In this document: positions 10,798 through 22,112 of the stretch, piece after piece | Layout of the letters: each line of letters starts with the position of its first letter | Numbering within the stretch: the first letter of the stretch is position 1 | NCBI RefSeq assembly: GCF_001704415.2 | Contig: NC_030826.1 | Coordinates: 29,941,324 to 30,005,323, forward strand | Direction: 5' to 3' | Length of the DNA: 64,000 nucleotides | Origin: Capra hircus | Taxonomy: Eukaryota; Chordata; Mammalia; Artiodactyla; Bovidae | Position numbers and translations under genes: made by a program | The notes under the pieces: model-generated | Told to the model about the DNA's origin: nothing | Seen by the model: only the letters and a program-made list of their open reading frames with translations | The model's database searches: none

Positions 10798-11269
10798 TAT
10801 ACACTTAAGAAATATAGAAGCTTACCAGTTCCATGGAGGAGAACAAGAATTTCTCAGTGTCAAATTCTAAAATAAATGTAGTGCATGATGCAGGTAAGTT
10901 GTGTAGAAGGCAATGGGAGTAACAATTTTATAGAAAACACAGGTGTAGAGATGTGGTTTTTAATAAGACTTTTTCAAAACAGTGAGGCTAGAAGTGTAAC
11001 ACTAAAATGAAACTCAGTGAAATTACTGAAAAGATCTGCATAGCACTTAATACTCCTGAAAGAAGAGGCGTAACTATATGCGAAGCATCACCGTGCATAC
11101 TCGCACATAAATTCTTACAAAATAACTCGAATTAATTAAAAATTCATGTTTTAGCAATGCATGTATACCAGTATTAATCAAGTATATTAAATCCCAATTA
11201 CACAATAGTTTTGCTTGTGAATGGTTTTGCCCTCGGTCGTGGGATATTTGTCCTTTTAAAATTTGATTA
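10798..11269. other. A/T-rich single-copy stretch
   Basis: No gene, SINE or LINE hallmark found. Confidence 0.35.
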
Positions 11270-11832
11270 CATTCAGCAAGCAGTGACAGAGCCCCTACCG
11301 TGTGTATGCTAAGTGCTGGTGATGTGGAGGTAGAAAGGACACCCCCTTAACCTCTAAGAGCACAAAGGCTGGGAGAAGAGATGACAGCAGACAAGGAAAG
11401 TTCTAGCCAGGTAAGCAGTGGAAGCCACAGGGTCCCAGGTAAAGAAAACCAGATCTTTTATCCACAAGTAGACAGGGGATTGGAGAAAGCTTTTTAAAGG
11501 AGATGACTGAGGCTGAGTCTTGAAAAATGGGCAGGAGTTGGCCAAACCGAGGGCTTCCTAGGTGGCACAGTGGTAAAGAATGCACCTGCCAATGCAATAG
11601 ATGCAAGAGATGCAGGTTCGATCCCTGGGTTGGGAGAATCCCCTGCAATGCAAAATAGTGACCCACTCCAGCCTGGAGAGTACCATGGACAGAGGAGTCT
11701 GGCCGGCTGCAGTCCATGGGGTTGCAAAAGAGTCGGACACGACTGAGCAACTGAGCACATGGCTGAAGTGAGTGAGAAGTGGTGCTGTAAGTGGAGGGGA
11801 CAGCCTGGACCAAAGAGAAGTGTGCTTGGATG
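11270..11832 (-). mobile_element. L2 LINE 3' fragment, interrupted by a SINE
   Basis: Antisense L2: a 'tgtatgctaagtgctggtga' segment near 11305, then 'tgaggctgagtcttgaaaaa' at about 11507, and after the nested SINE 'ggacagcctggaccaaagag' at about 11798. Non-coding and old. Confidence 0.55.
11552..11758 (+). mobile_element. Bov-tA SINE nested in L2
   Basis: Sense copy with a short duplication in the head (two 'gatgcaagagatgcagg'-like units near 11598-11616). The body ends 'agtcggacacgactgagcaa'. It splits the antisense L2. Confidence 0.9.
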
Positions 11833-11844
11833 AATCTGCATGTC

Positions 11845-12150
11845 TTTTAAAAAATCTTATTTATTTTAATTGGAGGATGATTACTTTCCAATATTGTGCT
11901 GGTTTTTGCCATATATCAGTATGAACTGGCCATAGGTATACAAGTGTACCCTCCATCCAGCACACCTCTCCCCACCCTATCCTTCTAGGTTGTTACAGAG
12001 CACGGGCTTTGGGTGCCCTGCTTCATGTATCGAACTCACACTGGTTATCTATTTTACATATGGTAATGTATATGTTCCAATGCTATTCTCTCAATTCATC
12101 CCACCCTGTATATCCTTTGTGGGGTGGTCCCATGAATCTATGTGCGATAG
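11845..12150 (-). mobile_element. L1 3' UTR fragment
   Basis: Antisense ruminant L1 3' end, about 300 bp: 'ttattttaattggaggatga', 'ggtttttgccatatatcagt', 'ggttatctattttacatatg'. 5'-truncated, as is typical of target-primed insertion. Confidence 0.85.
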
Positions 12151-12165
12151 AAAACACATAGGTCA

Positions 12166-12246
12166 GGGACTTCTCTGGCAGCCCAGTGGTTAAGACCTCA
12201 TGCTTCCAGTGCAGGGAGCATAAGTTTCATCCCTGGTCGGGGAACA
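12166..12246 (+). mobile_element. CHR-type SINE, 3' part replaced by microsatellite
   Basis: Starts 'gggacttctctggcagccca' and keeps the B-box region 'tttcatccctggtcggggaa'. The usual tail is replaced directly by the (CA)n run that follows, a common birthplace for microsatellites. Confidence 0.82.
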
Positions 12247-12249
12247 AAC

Positions 12250-12298
<49 letters not shown>
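12247..12298. repeat. (CA)n microsatellite
   Basis: About 24 CA units, nearly uninterrupted, arising in the tail of the CHR SINE. Likely length-polymorphic. Confidence 0.97.
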
Positions 12299-12303
<5 letters not shown>

Positions 12304-13904
12304 TTCACTGGGCTTCCATCTGTGCTGGGACCTTTTCCAAAACAAAGATTCAGAGCCTTAGGAACTCCAGAGACTCAGCAGCTCCCCGACCTGGTTGCTG
12401 CCGCTCTTCAAGCCTGTTGCGCTAATTACTGTGACTCTGACCTTTAGAACACAACGTTCCTAATCCAGTTCCTCAACCCAAGCCCCGGAAAGGCAGCTGT
12501 CAGCAAAACACTCTTAGACAAACGTTGAGTGAAAGGAAACTGCAGCAGGCCGATAAAAATGAAATCCACACGTGGGCAGATGCTCTGTCTGATGTCGTGT
12601 CCTGCTGTGTCCAGCCCAGGAGAGAAGTCTTGGTTTAACTATCTGAACATCTCTGACCAGTCAACCTGATCTAGCTTCCATTCATGGAGCTCGAGATTTT
12701 CATCCTGTGCTTGCCTTTGTGATCTTGTGCAGGACACTGAAAGTCTGAGCTGCAGGTTCCTCGTCTTGCAAATAGGAATACATGTGCCTGCTCCCCTCCC
12801 ACAGAAGTGAGAGAAATCCAGGAAGATAAGACTTCCAGAACTTTCTACTTCTTTTGGTCAGAGCCCTGAAGGGGCAGGCACAGTCTCATCCCCAACCCTT
12901 GCCTCCTTAAAAATCTTCAAACTGTGATCTTGCTTCTGTTCAGACTCTTGGAGTCCCATCTGCGCTTTCTCTGAGGTTGGGCACCATCTTGCCTCTTCTA
13001 GTGGCAGCAGAGGACCATGACTTGTGCCTCAATAATAATGAAGAACCAACTTCTGATGCAAATAAAGTCATGGGTGTGAAAAACAAGGAATGCGCTTTTC
13101 AGCATGAGAAACAGTGTCACCTATAGCACGTGGTTTTCTGGGGAGGGAAGGAAATTAAGGAGAAGGAAAGATCTCTGAATGAAGGATGAATCCTCGAAAA
13201 TTTAGGGTTGGACTAACTCACCCAACATGGGACTGTTGTCTCGTTTCTAAAATAGTCTGAGGAAAGTGGTATAATCTGTGGAAATAATGAGCAGTTGAGT
13301 GTTTTAGCTTAACTATGCTGACCTCAGAGAAGACCTCCAGTGGTGGGGATAGAGCCACCTCCCTCCAGTTAATACAGATCTCTTGATGCCAGACCCATTA
13401 GCAGCTCACCCCACTCCAGCCTCTGCAAGGCTTTTTCATCTTCTTCCAGCTAAATGTCTTCAGAGAGAAGGTGGGCATTCCATGTCTCCATATATAATAA
13501 TCTGCTGATTCGTCAGGCTCCTCCTTGGTCCTGTGTGATGGATTCACAGGAGAGCAGCCTTGTTACTTAAGTCCTTATCACCTCGACGAATTGTTCTTCT
13601 TCGTATTTCCCTCCACCCTCAATCCCAGTGTTCCGTGGTTGGCATGATCTGGGACGGATGGAATGCCCCCATAGAGTACGAGGGGGTTAAGTTCTGATGA
13701 TGAAGGGCTGATAAGCCGACAGAAGGCTTATCAAGCAGAACAGACAGAAGCGGGCAGTGGTCCTGGGCACATGGTAACAGTGCTTCTTGCTTTCTGACGA
13801 CACTTTGGACTCTGACGTCATGGTCTGTTGTGTGTCCCCCGTGACACTTGGTATGTTGAGACACACAGTGGGAACAGAATAACTCCTTCATTCATTTATT
13901 TTTT
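12299..13904. other. Single-copy region with one MIR remnant
   Basis: 1.6 kb without ruminant SINEs. About 12690-12800 resembles a MIR core ('gccttttgtgatcttgtgca'-like text). A 90-codon minus frame at 13619-13891 has no domain. No gene is supported. Confidence 0.45.
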
Positions 13905-13988
13905 AAATTGAATTATAGTTGATTTATAGTGTTGTGTTATATTTCTGTTGTACCACAGAAACTAACACAACATTGAAAAGCAACTATG
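13905..13988. repeat. Imperfect inverted repeat made of L1 3'-end text
   Basis: 'agttgatttatagtgttgtg' at about 13917-13936 is largely the reverse complement of the stretch at about 13964-13987 ('taacacaacattgaaaagca'). Both arms match L1 3' end wording, one in each orientation, giving a potential hairpin with a loop of about 30 nt. Confidence 0.6.
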
Positions 13989-14177
13989 TTGTTGTTCAGT
14001 TGCTAAGTCATGTCCAACTGTGTGGCCCCCATGGACCGTAACCCACCAGGCTCCTCTGCCCATGGGATTTCCCAGGCAAGGATAGTGGAGTGGGTTGCCG
14101 TTTCCTCCTCCAATGGATCTTCCCGACCCAGGACTGAACCCGGGTCTCCTACATTGCAGGGAGGTTCTTTACCACCC
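13989..14177 (-). mobile_element. Bov-tA SINE, head truncated
   Basis: Antisense copy beginning with 'gttgttcagttgctaagtca'. The outermost bases of the tRNA head are missing after 'gaggttctttaccacc'. Confidence 0.9.
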
Positions 14178-14436
14178 TAATTAAAGCTGCACCAACTTTA
14201 AAGCAGGGATCTCATCCAGGCCATCTCTAGTTCCTGGCACTTAGTAGGTGTTTTAAGAATATTCAATGAATGAATGAATGCACACACAGATGCATTGCAC
14301 CCAGTGGTGTTCTTCATGAGAACAGCACACAGACCTCCATAGTTGGCCCCCAGACTAGCCCAGAAGTGACGATTCTCACCCACCTTGCAAAGGAACCATG
14401 AAAGGATCTTCCATTTCATTTTTGAAGGGTCTACAA
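14178..14436. other. Short interval with an L2/MIR 3' tail
   Basis: 'tagttcctggcacttagtag' and 'ttcaatgaatgaatgaatgc' at about 14226-14281 resemble a sense L2 or MIR 3' terminus ending in GAAT repeats. Confidence 0.45.
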
Positions 14437-14702
14437 TGGCACTCCACTCCAGTACTCTCGCCTGGAAAATCCCATGGATGGAGGAGCCTGGTGGGCTGCA
14501 GTCCACGGGGTCGCTAAGAGTCGGACACGACTGTGCAACTTCACTTTCACTTTTCACTTTCATACATTGGAGAAGGAAATGGCAACCCACTCCAGTGTTC
14601 TTGCCTGGAGAATCCCAGGGATGGGGGAGCCTGGTGGGCTGCCGTCTATGGGGTCGCACAGAGTCGGACACGACTGAAGCGACTTAGCAGCAGCAGCAGC
14701 AC
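14437..14702 (+). mobile_element. Bov-A2 SINE (Bov-A dimer)
   Basis: Two Bov-A units in tandem (14440-14545 and 14570-14685) joined by the characteristic 'cactttcacttttcactttc' linker. It ends in five AGC/CAG units at 14687-14701. A near-complete copy. Confidence 0.95.
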
Positions 14703-17594
14703 TCCTCCCCCATCAGGGCAATGCATCGGGGGCTGTTTCAGTCTGTGATGATGGACCACTTCCAGACCCTTCTCATCATCAGAAAGTTCTTAGCATGCTC
14801 CTGCCCTCAAACCCATAAACATCATTGAAGATATTCTCTAAATCACTGCTGTTCAGAGCTAACCCCGCTTTCTCCTTCCAAGCATGAAGGACTGCGGTTT
14901 GACAGCAGAAATCCAGAGAGAGGAGTCCATGCTATCTTAAAAACGCCCATCCCCTCAGTCACATCCTCTGAGCACCACGGTTCCTGCCAGTCTCATACCT
15001 TCATCTTGGTTTAAAGTTGTCATAGTCGGAAAACTCTTCATCAATATAAACCCATCTCTTTACCTTTCCAGGGGAATTTTGTGCCAGATGAGTCAGGAAG
15101 GTGTTACTGTGCAAGCAGGAGGCATTTGCTAACTGTACTTTTTGTTTTCTGGGACAGTTAGTACATTTAATCAATAGTAAACAGTGAGCAGAACTAACTA
15201 CGTTCACTAAACAGTCCTTCGGTAGCGTTTGTTCCGTATGACGTTGAAAGGATGGAAGAGCACATTTTTAAAGAGCGAGTGAGTGGGAGATGGAAAACCA
15301 GAGGGCAGACAGAGGCTAAGTCAGTACCCCCCTGGTCCCCCACCAGACCCACTTCTAGTCTCTCATCATAGAGTCCTACAGGCTGTGCTCAACACAGAAG
15401 CCCCTGGAAGAGAGGTGTTTTTTTTTTTCTCCCTGGGGCAGTGACTGCCCAGGGGTGACCCCTGTTCCTAATTCACCCAAAGGCACCACGTGAGCTGGCA
15501 GCGGCTCCACGAACACCCTCCTTTGCAGACGGAAAAGGGCAGAAGCTGGACTGGGAGTGAGCGGAGCTGTATCTCAGCCTGGGTTCTGTCACTGAAACCA
15601 GAGTCTTGCCTCCTCTGGTCCCAGCATCCACCACTGTCAAATGATACATGCGGAGGCCAGAGCTGTTTCTCACAAATTCCATTTTGTAGCTGCAGAGCCG
15701 TGTCCTCAGGGGAAATTGTTCTCAAAGCCAGTAAGTCAAGAAAATAACCTTGAGGATGTCCTTTGGGAGGCGTGTAGGGGCCTGCCCCCGGGTCCCCACC
15801 ATGGGCCCGCCATCCCCTCTGCACACTTACATGGTTAAGGACCATGGGGGCTGACATCTGTCTTTAACTTTGTCTTTAGAGCTATGTTCCTGTGACTTTC
15901 TAAGAACCTGCCCAGCAGGAAAAAATATCCCCTAAAGATGGTAGAGAGCTGCACACAAATGAAAATAATAAGACCTGTGATTCCGCTGTGTGGCCTGACC
16001 ATCCAACTGAGCAAGGCTTTCCAAGCCATTCCTGCAGACCCTCAGCTCCTGCCAGCTGTCACTCACCTACCTCTCTTCGCTGAAGCTTCTAGCTCTTTGC
16101 TAGAAGCCTGTCCAGTCCTCTGCTGTTGGCATACGCTCCCCTGATATTGGGAGATTCTTAACAGAAGCCTGTGCCCCTGTCAGTTCAAGCTCCCTCAAGG
16201 GTCTTGCATATCTGCATATCTCTGCCCCACTGAATATTCATGGTGACTGGCTGAATATTTATTATGCCAGGAAAACTCCACAGGGTCCTGTCTTCTCCCC
16301 TATTGGCAAGCAGTCATTCTAATGTGTGCAGCCTTCCTTGGGCTGTGGCTTCAGCCCCTAGCACTGTCCCTGTCAGTCCTCTCTCTGCCACGGGCGTTAA
16401 TTCCAAACTATCAATCTTTTATGCCTTAGCCCGCCTCCACCTCTCCCAGAATCACACTCCACTTTTCTGAATGATGCTCCCACTGGCAGAGACCACAGTT
16501 ACAACTCAGGTTAAGCACCACCCCCCTTGTGGAATATTAATAGAAGCTTTCTGTGAATTTCATGAGACTAGTTTCTGCACAAAGAGACTCCAGCTTTCCA
16601 ATGATGTCCAATGTGGTAACAATAGAGGAGATACTGATGCTTCACCAAAGTTACATCATCAACAAAACAACTAGCATTCATTGAACATGTACCATGTATT
16701 AAGTAAGACGTATTATAGATTCTTGACAAGGCTTATCTTTCTTAAGTCAAATGAGAATCTCTTGAGTAATGAAAGAACTCTCTTGGGCTTCCCTTTTCTC
16801 CTCCATAAGCTGGAGAGACTGGCTGCCCGTTGCGATGTTACGTGGATGAAATGAGGAAAGAACACAAGCTTTGTGGGGCTAGTTGGTGGGTACGGCCCTC
16901 ATCAGCTGCCCATCTCTCTCCCTCCTCTGGGTTTAGTGCCAGGGAATAGAAAAGGTCAAGGGAGCCAAGTGTGAGCTCTGAAGCAGGCATGGAGGGAACA
17001 GCAGATGTTTCTGTGGCTGCGCTGTTGATAGTGGTCGACCATGAGCTAGTGAGGACAGATGAGGCCATGTGCTGGGAGGATCTGAAGTCTCAGGGGAAAT
17101 GCACCGCAGACATAGACACAGCCCCCACGGCCGGGATGAGGAATCCCCTCTGCAAAATCATAGGCTGGACCAGGCCCCCTTGTTTAGGGCTAAAACCACC
17201 TTGTGCCCTGTGCCAACTGGGCAACCACTGGACATCCAGCCCCAGGTGCAATGCCCTTACCTGGCCTGCCTGAGTCCCCTGAGGAGCAAGATGGCACAGT
17301 GATGCCCCCAGACTTAGACAGGCTCCCTGAAGATCCCCAGCCTTCCCTCTGGGTGGCCTTTGGTTGGTCACCCAACTGTCCTGAACCCTGATATCCCACT
17401 TGACAAATGGCTGTAACCCTTGCCTGCATCACTGGGTTGACATTAAAACTGAATGGAGTCTTGCATGAAAGATGCTGTGAATAGACCAACTCCCAAAGCT
17501 CCATCCATCATGAGGCCTTCCTCTCCCACGCGGGAAGACCCATGTACTCCAGTGCACTGCCTCCTGAATCTTAACAACCTGCCCCATGATCTCA
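14703..17594. other. SINE-free single-copy region
   Basis: 2.9 kb without a ruminant SINE or BovB and no clear LINE. Open frames (15468-15857 minus, 129 codons; 16971-17273 plus, 100 codons) have no recognised domain and overlap each other on both strands. Possible exons of unrecognised non-coding transcripts cannot be excluded by eye. Confidence 0.45.
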
Positions 17595-17780
17595 TTTCTC
17601 ACTGCCTGCCCTGGATAGTAGAGTTATTCACTAGTGTCTGTCTACCAGACCCATGTCGATGGGGCAGGCGGGCGGCAGCTGGATCTTCCTCATCTTTCAT
17701 CTTCGCTTTGCCATGAGGAACACAATGACTGGCACGTGAGAAATGCTTGAAGAATGTCCAGTGAATGAAAAATGAAGACC
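17595..17780 (+). mobile_element. L2 LINE 3' end
   Basis: Sense L2 terminus: 'ttattcactagtgtctgtct', a 'cttcctcatctttcatcttc' segment, then 'caatgactggcacgtgagaa' and 'tgaagaatgtccagtgaatg'. Old and degraded. Confidence 0.6.
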
Positions 17781-17917
17781 CTTTTCTACCTGGACTCAGA
17801 ACCATGTGTTATCTTTCACATGCTATTCAGAGTCTGGAGGAGGAAGAAGGCATTGTGGTAAGGTTCACACTCAGGAGCTGCAGTCGAGCAAGCTGGTGAT
17901 GTGAGTGGAAAATACTG

Positions 17918-17980
17918 GTTTGTTCGAGATTTTCTGCACGATCTTACAGAAAAACTCCAATGAACTTTTCAGCCAACCCA
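17918..17980. mobile_element. Mariner-type MITE remnant
   Basis: A small palindromic element: 'gtttgttcgagattttctg' (17918-17936) is largely the reverse complement of 'cagaaaaactccaatgaac' (17947-17965), followed by the terminal 'cttttcagccaacccagt'. Short mariner-derived palindromes with 'ttggccaacc' ends are known in ruminant genomes. The left terminus is missing. Non-coding. Confidence 0.6.
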
Positions 17981-19021
17981 GTAACAGGAATGGTAGAAGA
18001 GTTGAAAACATGACCCCAGCTCCGTCCTGCCATCATCACTTTGAGGAAACTGGATGGAGTCTTTGAAGCAATTGCTTCTCATCCCTGAAATTGCTTCCTG
18101 GTCTTACGGGCAAATCCCTGAAATGGCTGCAAAGAGTCCCAGCTGTTTAATATCCAGCCCGCCGATAAGAGCGATTGCCCATCCAACCCCAGAACCCAGA
18201 CGAGCTCAGGAGGGACCGTGGACGGCCTCGGCCACAGAGGTCTCAGACAAACGGCTGCCCGGCAGATCAGTCCACATTAAGCCACAAACATGATTAAAGG
18301 CCAGAAAATAGGACCTGTGAGGAAAGGATGAAGCCATCTGTTTGATATATTGTGAAGGAGAAGAAATAACAATGAGCAAGTCGGTGCAAACTGTCTACAA
18401 GAAGGATGGAGACACCCAGCAGGATGAGGCCAGAATAGAAGAGAAGGGCACGGCGGGCCATATGGGGTGTTTGTCCAGACACAGGAAGGACTTTTCCACT
18501 GCCTGGCAGTCGGCACAGTTAGGCGCCACGATGGCCTCCAAGAAGCAGCCTTATAATCTGATTTTCTTGGTAAAAGTGATGGAACCAAGTCTAGCAGAGA
18601 AACCCAACAATGTTTGCATCTGGGGCTGAAAAAAGAGAGAGTGATGACCTTTTATACTTCCTTCCGAGCCGTTCCAGGACTCGGATAATCCACTAGACAG
18701 GATGTAAGGGGAAGAGGGTCCAGAGAGAATCCCAGATACCTAATTTCTGATGGAACAAAGCCCACCCCTTGATGGGGGTCCTGATCCCGGCCCCGGGCCA
18801 TGGGAGAGTCTGCAGAGAGGTGACAACCCTCTGACTATGTCTTAATCAGTTAGTGACTGACAGCCAAAATCAGCGGACTGTGGCTGGGATAAGGAATATG
18901 CTCTCGACACAGAGGCATTGTTTGTTTTTAGCATCAGTTTTATCAATTGATTTGTGAATGAATATCTCATGGTTTCTGTCTTCATCAGGAACTGTTAGTA
19001 TACACAGAGTATGTATTGCAG
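17981..19021. other. Single-copy region
   Basis: About 1 kb with no recognised repeat. Overlapping chance frames occur on both strands around 18277-18629. No exon supported. Confidence 0.4.
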
Positions 19022-19074
19022 CTGTTAAAAATAACTGAATCTGTTAAAAATAACTGAATCTGTTAGAAATAAAA
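19022..19074. repeat. Short tandem repeat, 19-bp unit
   Basis: Two perfect copies of a 19-bp unit 'ctgttaaaaataactgaat' at 19022-19040 and 19041-19059, followed by a diverged partial third copy. Confidence 0.95.
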
Positions 19075-19183
19075 ACACTGACAATAGATATAAAAAGCAT
19101 CTTTGGATACACAGTTCAATAGAAAACACTCTCATTTTAATATTTGCTTAGGATTCGTTTTATAGTAAGGTATAGTAAGACAC

Positions 19184-19319
19184 CTTCTGAAGGAGGAAAT
19201 GGCAACCCACTCCAGTATTCTTGCCTGGAAAATCACATGGACAGAGAAGCTTGGGGGGTTACAGGCTTATAGGGGTTGCAAAAAGTCAGACATGACTTAG
19301 CGACTAAAAAAACAACCAC
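19184..19319 (+). mobile_element. Bov-A monomer SINE with perfect TSD
   Basis: Bov-A unit from 'gaaggaggaaatggcaaccc' to 'agacatgacttagcgactaa', then an A-rich tail. It is flanked by a perfect 12-bp direct repeat 'atagtaagacac' at 19172-19183 and 19320-19331, which fixes the insertion boundaries. Confidence 0.95.
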
Positions 19320-19331
19320 ATAGTAAGACAC

Positions 19332-20184
19332 GGAGATATGGAAATGGCTGTCATGAAGGAGGAAGTTCTGATATTCTCAGACCCGTTGAATCAGAAGGCA
19401 AAAAAGGCTACAAGGAGAAGCACCAGGGTCGCTTTGGAGGCAGGCAGAATGATGGCGAAGCATGTAATTTCTGCAGGCAAGACAAGGCAAATAGGTTTGA
19501 ATAATTTGAATAGTTTGAATAATTTCAGTAGGCTCTGAGGCAAAGGGGCTATCCTTAGCTGTCTGTCCAGTGAGTAAGGCAGGTGGGTAGTGGTCCAGAC
19601 TGTAAGACACATGGAGGAGAGGGGGGAGGGGGTAAGGACTCTGAATTGGTTAGTTTGCACAGGAAATGTGTGTCCACAGGCGAGTCACTCACTATTCCTA
19701 AGAATTCACAAACATAGGTCAGCATGGCCCCAGCTGCCAGAGTATCCAGTATATAGAAAATAAGGGGACTTTCCTGGTGTCCAGTGGTTAAGACTCTGTG
19801 CTCTATGTTCTGCAAAGCATGCCCTGGAGGAAGAATGGCTTATCCATGAGGATGCGTGCTAGCTAAGAATGCATACTGGCTGAGGAGGCCACCAGGAAGG
19901 GTCTGTCCCCAGGGTGGGCCAAGAGGTGTTTCAGGATCACAGACGATCCTCATCTTAACCCAGCTGTCTACCAAGTAGCCTCTGAGAGTGGACCAGACAA
20001 GCAATGAAACTACCCACAACTGGACCCAGGATGGAGGGCTGTTTGGCTGCCGATGGGAGACGTTACCAGCAGCATCATCTCTGTAGCCTCCACGAGAGCT
20101 TCCTCTGACGTCCCTCCTTCCAGAGATAATAAATACAGCCGACAATGTTTTGTCAACCACAACACCCTATGTCATTTTCGGAGG
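19332..20184. other. Single-copy stretch with a CHR SINE fragment
   Basis: Contains only a truncated CHR SINE head at 19763-19815 ('gggactttcctggtgtccag'). The 106-codon minus-strand frame at 19840-20160 has no domain. Confidence 0.45.
19763..19815 (+). mobile_element. CHR-type SINE fragment
   Basis: Only the first half of the tRNA-like head is recognisable, up to 'taagactctgtgctctatg'. Confidence 0.65.
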
Positions 20185-20920
20185 CAGCTCATTCACTTGA
20201 CATTGAATTTATTGAACACCTGCTAGATGTAGGCATTGTGTGCAAGGTGCTGGGGACACAACAACAACAACAACAAAATGAGACACATGGGTTGTGCCCT
20301 TGTTTAGCAGAGGGAGAGAGATGATAAGTAAACAAAATAATTAGTTTAGTTAATTACACATTGTGTAACTGCAGTGACAGAAATCAACAGGGGTGTGTGG
20401 AGGAAAATAATAAGGTGGGCCTATTTGGAGAGATCAGGCTGGCCTTTCTGAGGGGCCAAATTAAATGGAGATGGGAAAGCTGAGAGGAAGGCATCCTGCA
20501 AGGCAGAGTCAGTGCTTTCTACACGGATGGAGCTGAAAGCAGAGAGCCCAGTGCGGGAAGGGCATCACTTATTCTAGGAACTGAACTCTGAGGAGCATCA
20601 GTTCAGTTCAGTTCAGCTGCTCAGTCGTGTCCGACTCTTTGCGACCCCATGAATCGCAGCACGCCAGGCTTCCCTGTCCATCACCATCTCCCGGAGTTCA
20701 CTCAGACTCACGTCCATCGAGTCTATGATGCCATCCAGCCATTTCATCCTCTGTCGTCCCCTTTTCCTCCTGCCCCTAATCCCTCCCAGCATCAGAGTCT
20801 TTTCCAATGAATCAACTCTTTGCATCAGGGAAATGAAATTTCATTCCATGGGCAGTGGGAGGATTTGAAGCAGGGGCATCGTGATTACATTAGTGGGGTT
20901 GGTGGGGAAGGCTTTTATGT
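20185..20920 (-). mobile_element. L2 LINE, antisense, split by BovB
   Basis: Antisense L2: 'attgaacacctgctagatgt' and 'caaggtgctggggacacaac' at the 3' end (20207-20262), a 'gggcctatttggagagatca' segment, then after the BovB insertion 'gatttgaagcaggggcatcg', the complement of L2 coding-end text. Includes a (CAA)n run at 20261-20276. Confidence 0.65.
20602..20822 (-). mobile_element. BovB LINE 3' end, 5'-truncated
   Basis: About 220 bp of BovB 3' sequence, starting in antisense with the (TTCAG)n-type tail ('cagttcagttcagctgctca'). It encodes the last ~70 codons of the ORF on the minus strand, uninterrupted ('WLDGIIDSMDVSLSELREMV'). A 'gcatcag' repeat at both edges (20595-20601, 20822-20828) could be the target-site duplication, but it may also be BovB's own sequence. 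Confidence 0.93.
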
Positions 20921-20929
20921 TTTGTTTTG

Positions 20930-21043
20930 TATTTTTAGGCACACTGTGTGATTTACAGGATCTTAGTTCCCTAAGCAAGGATTGAACCCATGCTGTTGGC
21001 AGTGAAAGTGCAGAGTCCTAACTATTGGACCACCAAGGAGTTC
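20930..21043 (-). mobile_element. CHR-type SINE
   Basis: Antisense tRNA-derived SINE: 'gatcttagttccctaagcaa', 'ggattgaacccatgctgttg', and a head end 'ggaccaccaaggagttctc'. Confidence 0.8.
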
Positions 21044-21064
21044 TCTAAATTAATGTTTTTTTAA

Positions 21065-21194
21065 ATTTATTTTCTTCAGTTTTTTCATTGGCAGCACCAG
21101 GCAGCATGTGGGATCTTCTCCGACCAGGGATGGAAACCACGCCCCCTGCCGTGGAAGTTCAGAGTCTTAACTGCTGAACTACCAGGGAAGTCCA
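21065..21194 (-). mobile_element. CHR-type SINE, second tandem copy
   Basis: Antisense copy in the same orientation 20 bp from the previous one: 'tgtgggatcttctccgacca' and head end 'ctgaactaccagggaagtcc'. Confidence 0.82.
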
Positions 21195-21349
21195 ATTCAT
21201 GGTTTTTAAACGATTGGTTTGGCAGTTCTAAGGAGACTGAATTTCAGGGAGGAAGACAGGGAGCAGAACCATCAGCTAGGAGGCTGTTGAATGGAGTAGT
21301 CAAGAGAGCAAGGTGCCCTGGGGAGCAGGGGAACTGGGGCGCTGTGGCC

Positions 21350-21570
21350 ACCACACCACAGATGAAATGCTGTCTCTACCACCTGTTGAGGTGGGACCTC
21401 CAACAAGTCTCGTCACCTGTATGAGCCTGTCTCCGCATCCACAAAGTGGAGATAATAAGGTATCTACTTCCAAAGGGGACTGGATCAATGAGATAATGTC
21501 GTAAAGCTCTTGACACAGGGCTTGGCAGACAGCAAGCTCTCAGGAAATAATAGCTGTTATTTTTCTTCAC
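21350..21570 (+). mobile_element. MIR SINE
   Basis: Sense MIR order: 'tgtatgagcctgtctccgca', 'agtggagataataaggtatc', 'cttgacacagggcttggcag', and a terminal 'gaaataatagctgttat'. Confidence 0.7.
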
Positions 21571-21639
21571 TTTACAAAATGACTCCTTTAAATAGTGAAA
21601 ACCCTTCAGGAATCTTTTAAAGGTTTTTTTTTTTTAATA

Positions 21640-22110
21640 CAGAAGAATAAGAAGAAAATAAAAGTTGCTTACATCGCACCCTTTATAATGATTAAAAGAC
21701 AAAGTAGAAATTGCAGTCCCTTCTCCTCCAGTCCCACCCTCTATTACTTAAAATGTCTCCAAGAGAATTTTTTTGTGATATATTGCCATGATTTGCCACG
21801 TATCTAGGTGTGTCTATACACACATTTTTATATGAAAGCAAAAGAATGCTATCCATGTTGGTCTGGAATGTGTTATGGGAGGTTATGATATGGAGAATCC
21901 TTGGTCAGCTCATTCAGCTCAAGTATGTTTTTGTTTTCATGGCTCCGTAGTACTTCACAGTATAAATATGCCAACATTTATTTATCCAGTCTCTTGTAGA
22001 TGGACAATTAGGTCATAATCCTCACAGATCTTGAGTGTGATATTATGCAAGAAATCTTTTGCTTCTATGTTCGGTAAATACATGTCAAGCACCTACCTGT
22101 AAGGCAGGGT
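21640..22110 (-). mobile_element. Old L1 3' UTR-like sequence
   Basis: Antisense wording of old mammalian L1 3' regions ('tccgtagtacttcacagtat', 'ttatttatccagtctcttgt', 'gatggacaattaggtcataa'). Degraded. It forms the left flank of the large BovB. Confidence 0.5.
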
Positions 22111-22112
22111 AG

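Noticed and set aside
12247..12298. CRISPR-like or other spaced direct repeat array
   Set aside because: Simple CA microsatellite without spacers. The organism is a mammal and no array with regular spacers exists in the window.
14385..14748. Several overlapping 67-157-codon frames as proteins
   Set aside because: They are translations of the Bov-A2 SINE. Similar peptides (with 'WRIPWTEEPGG'-like text) recur at every Bov-A copy in the window.
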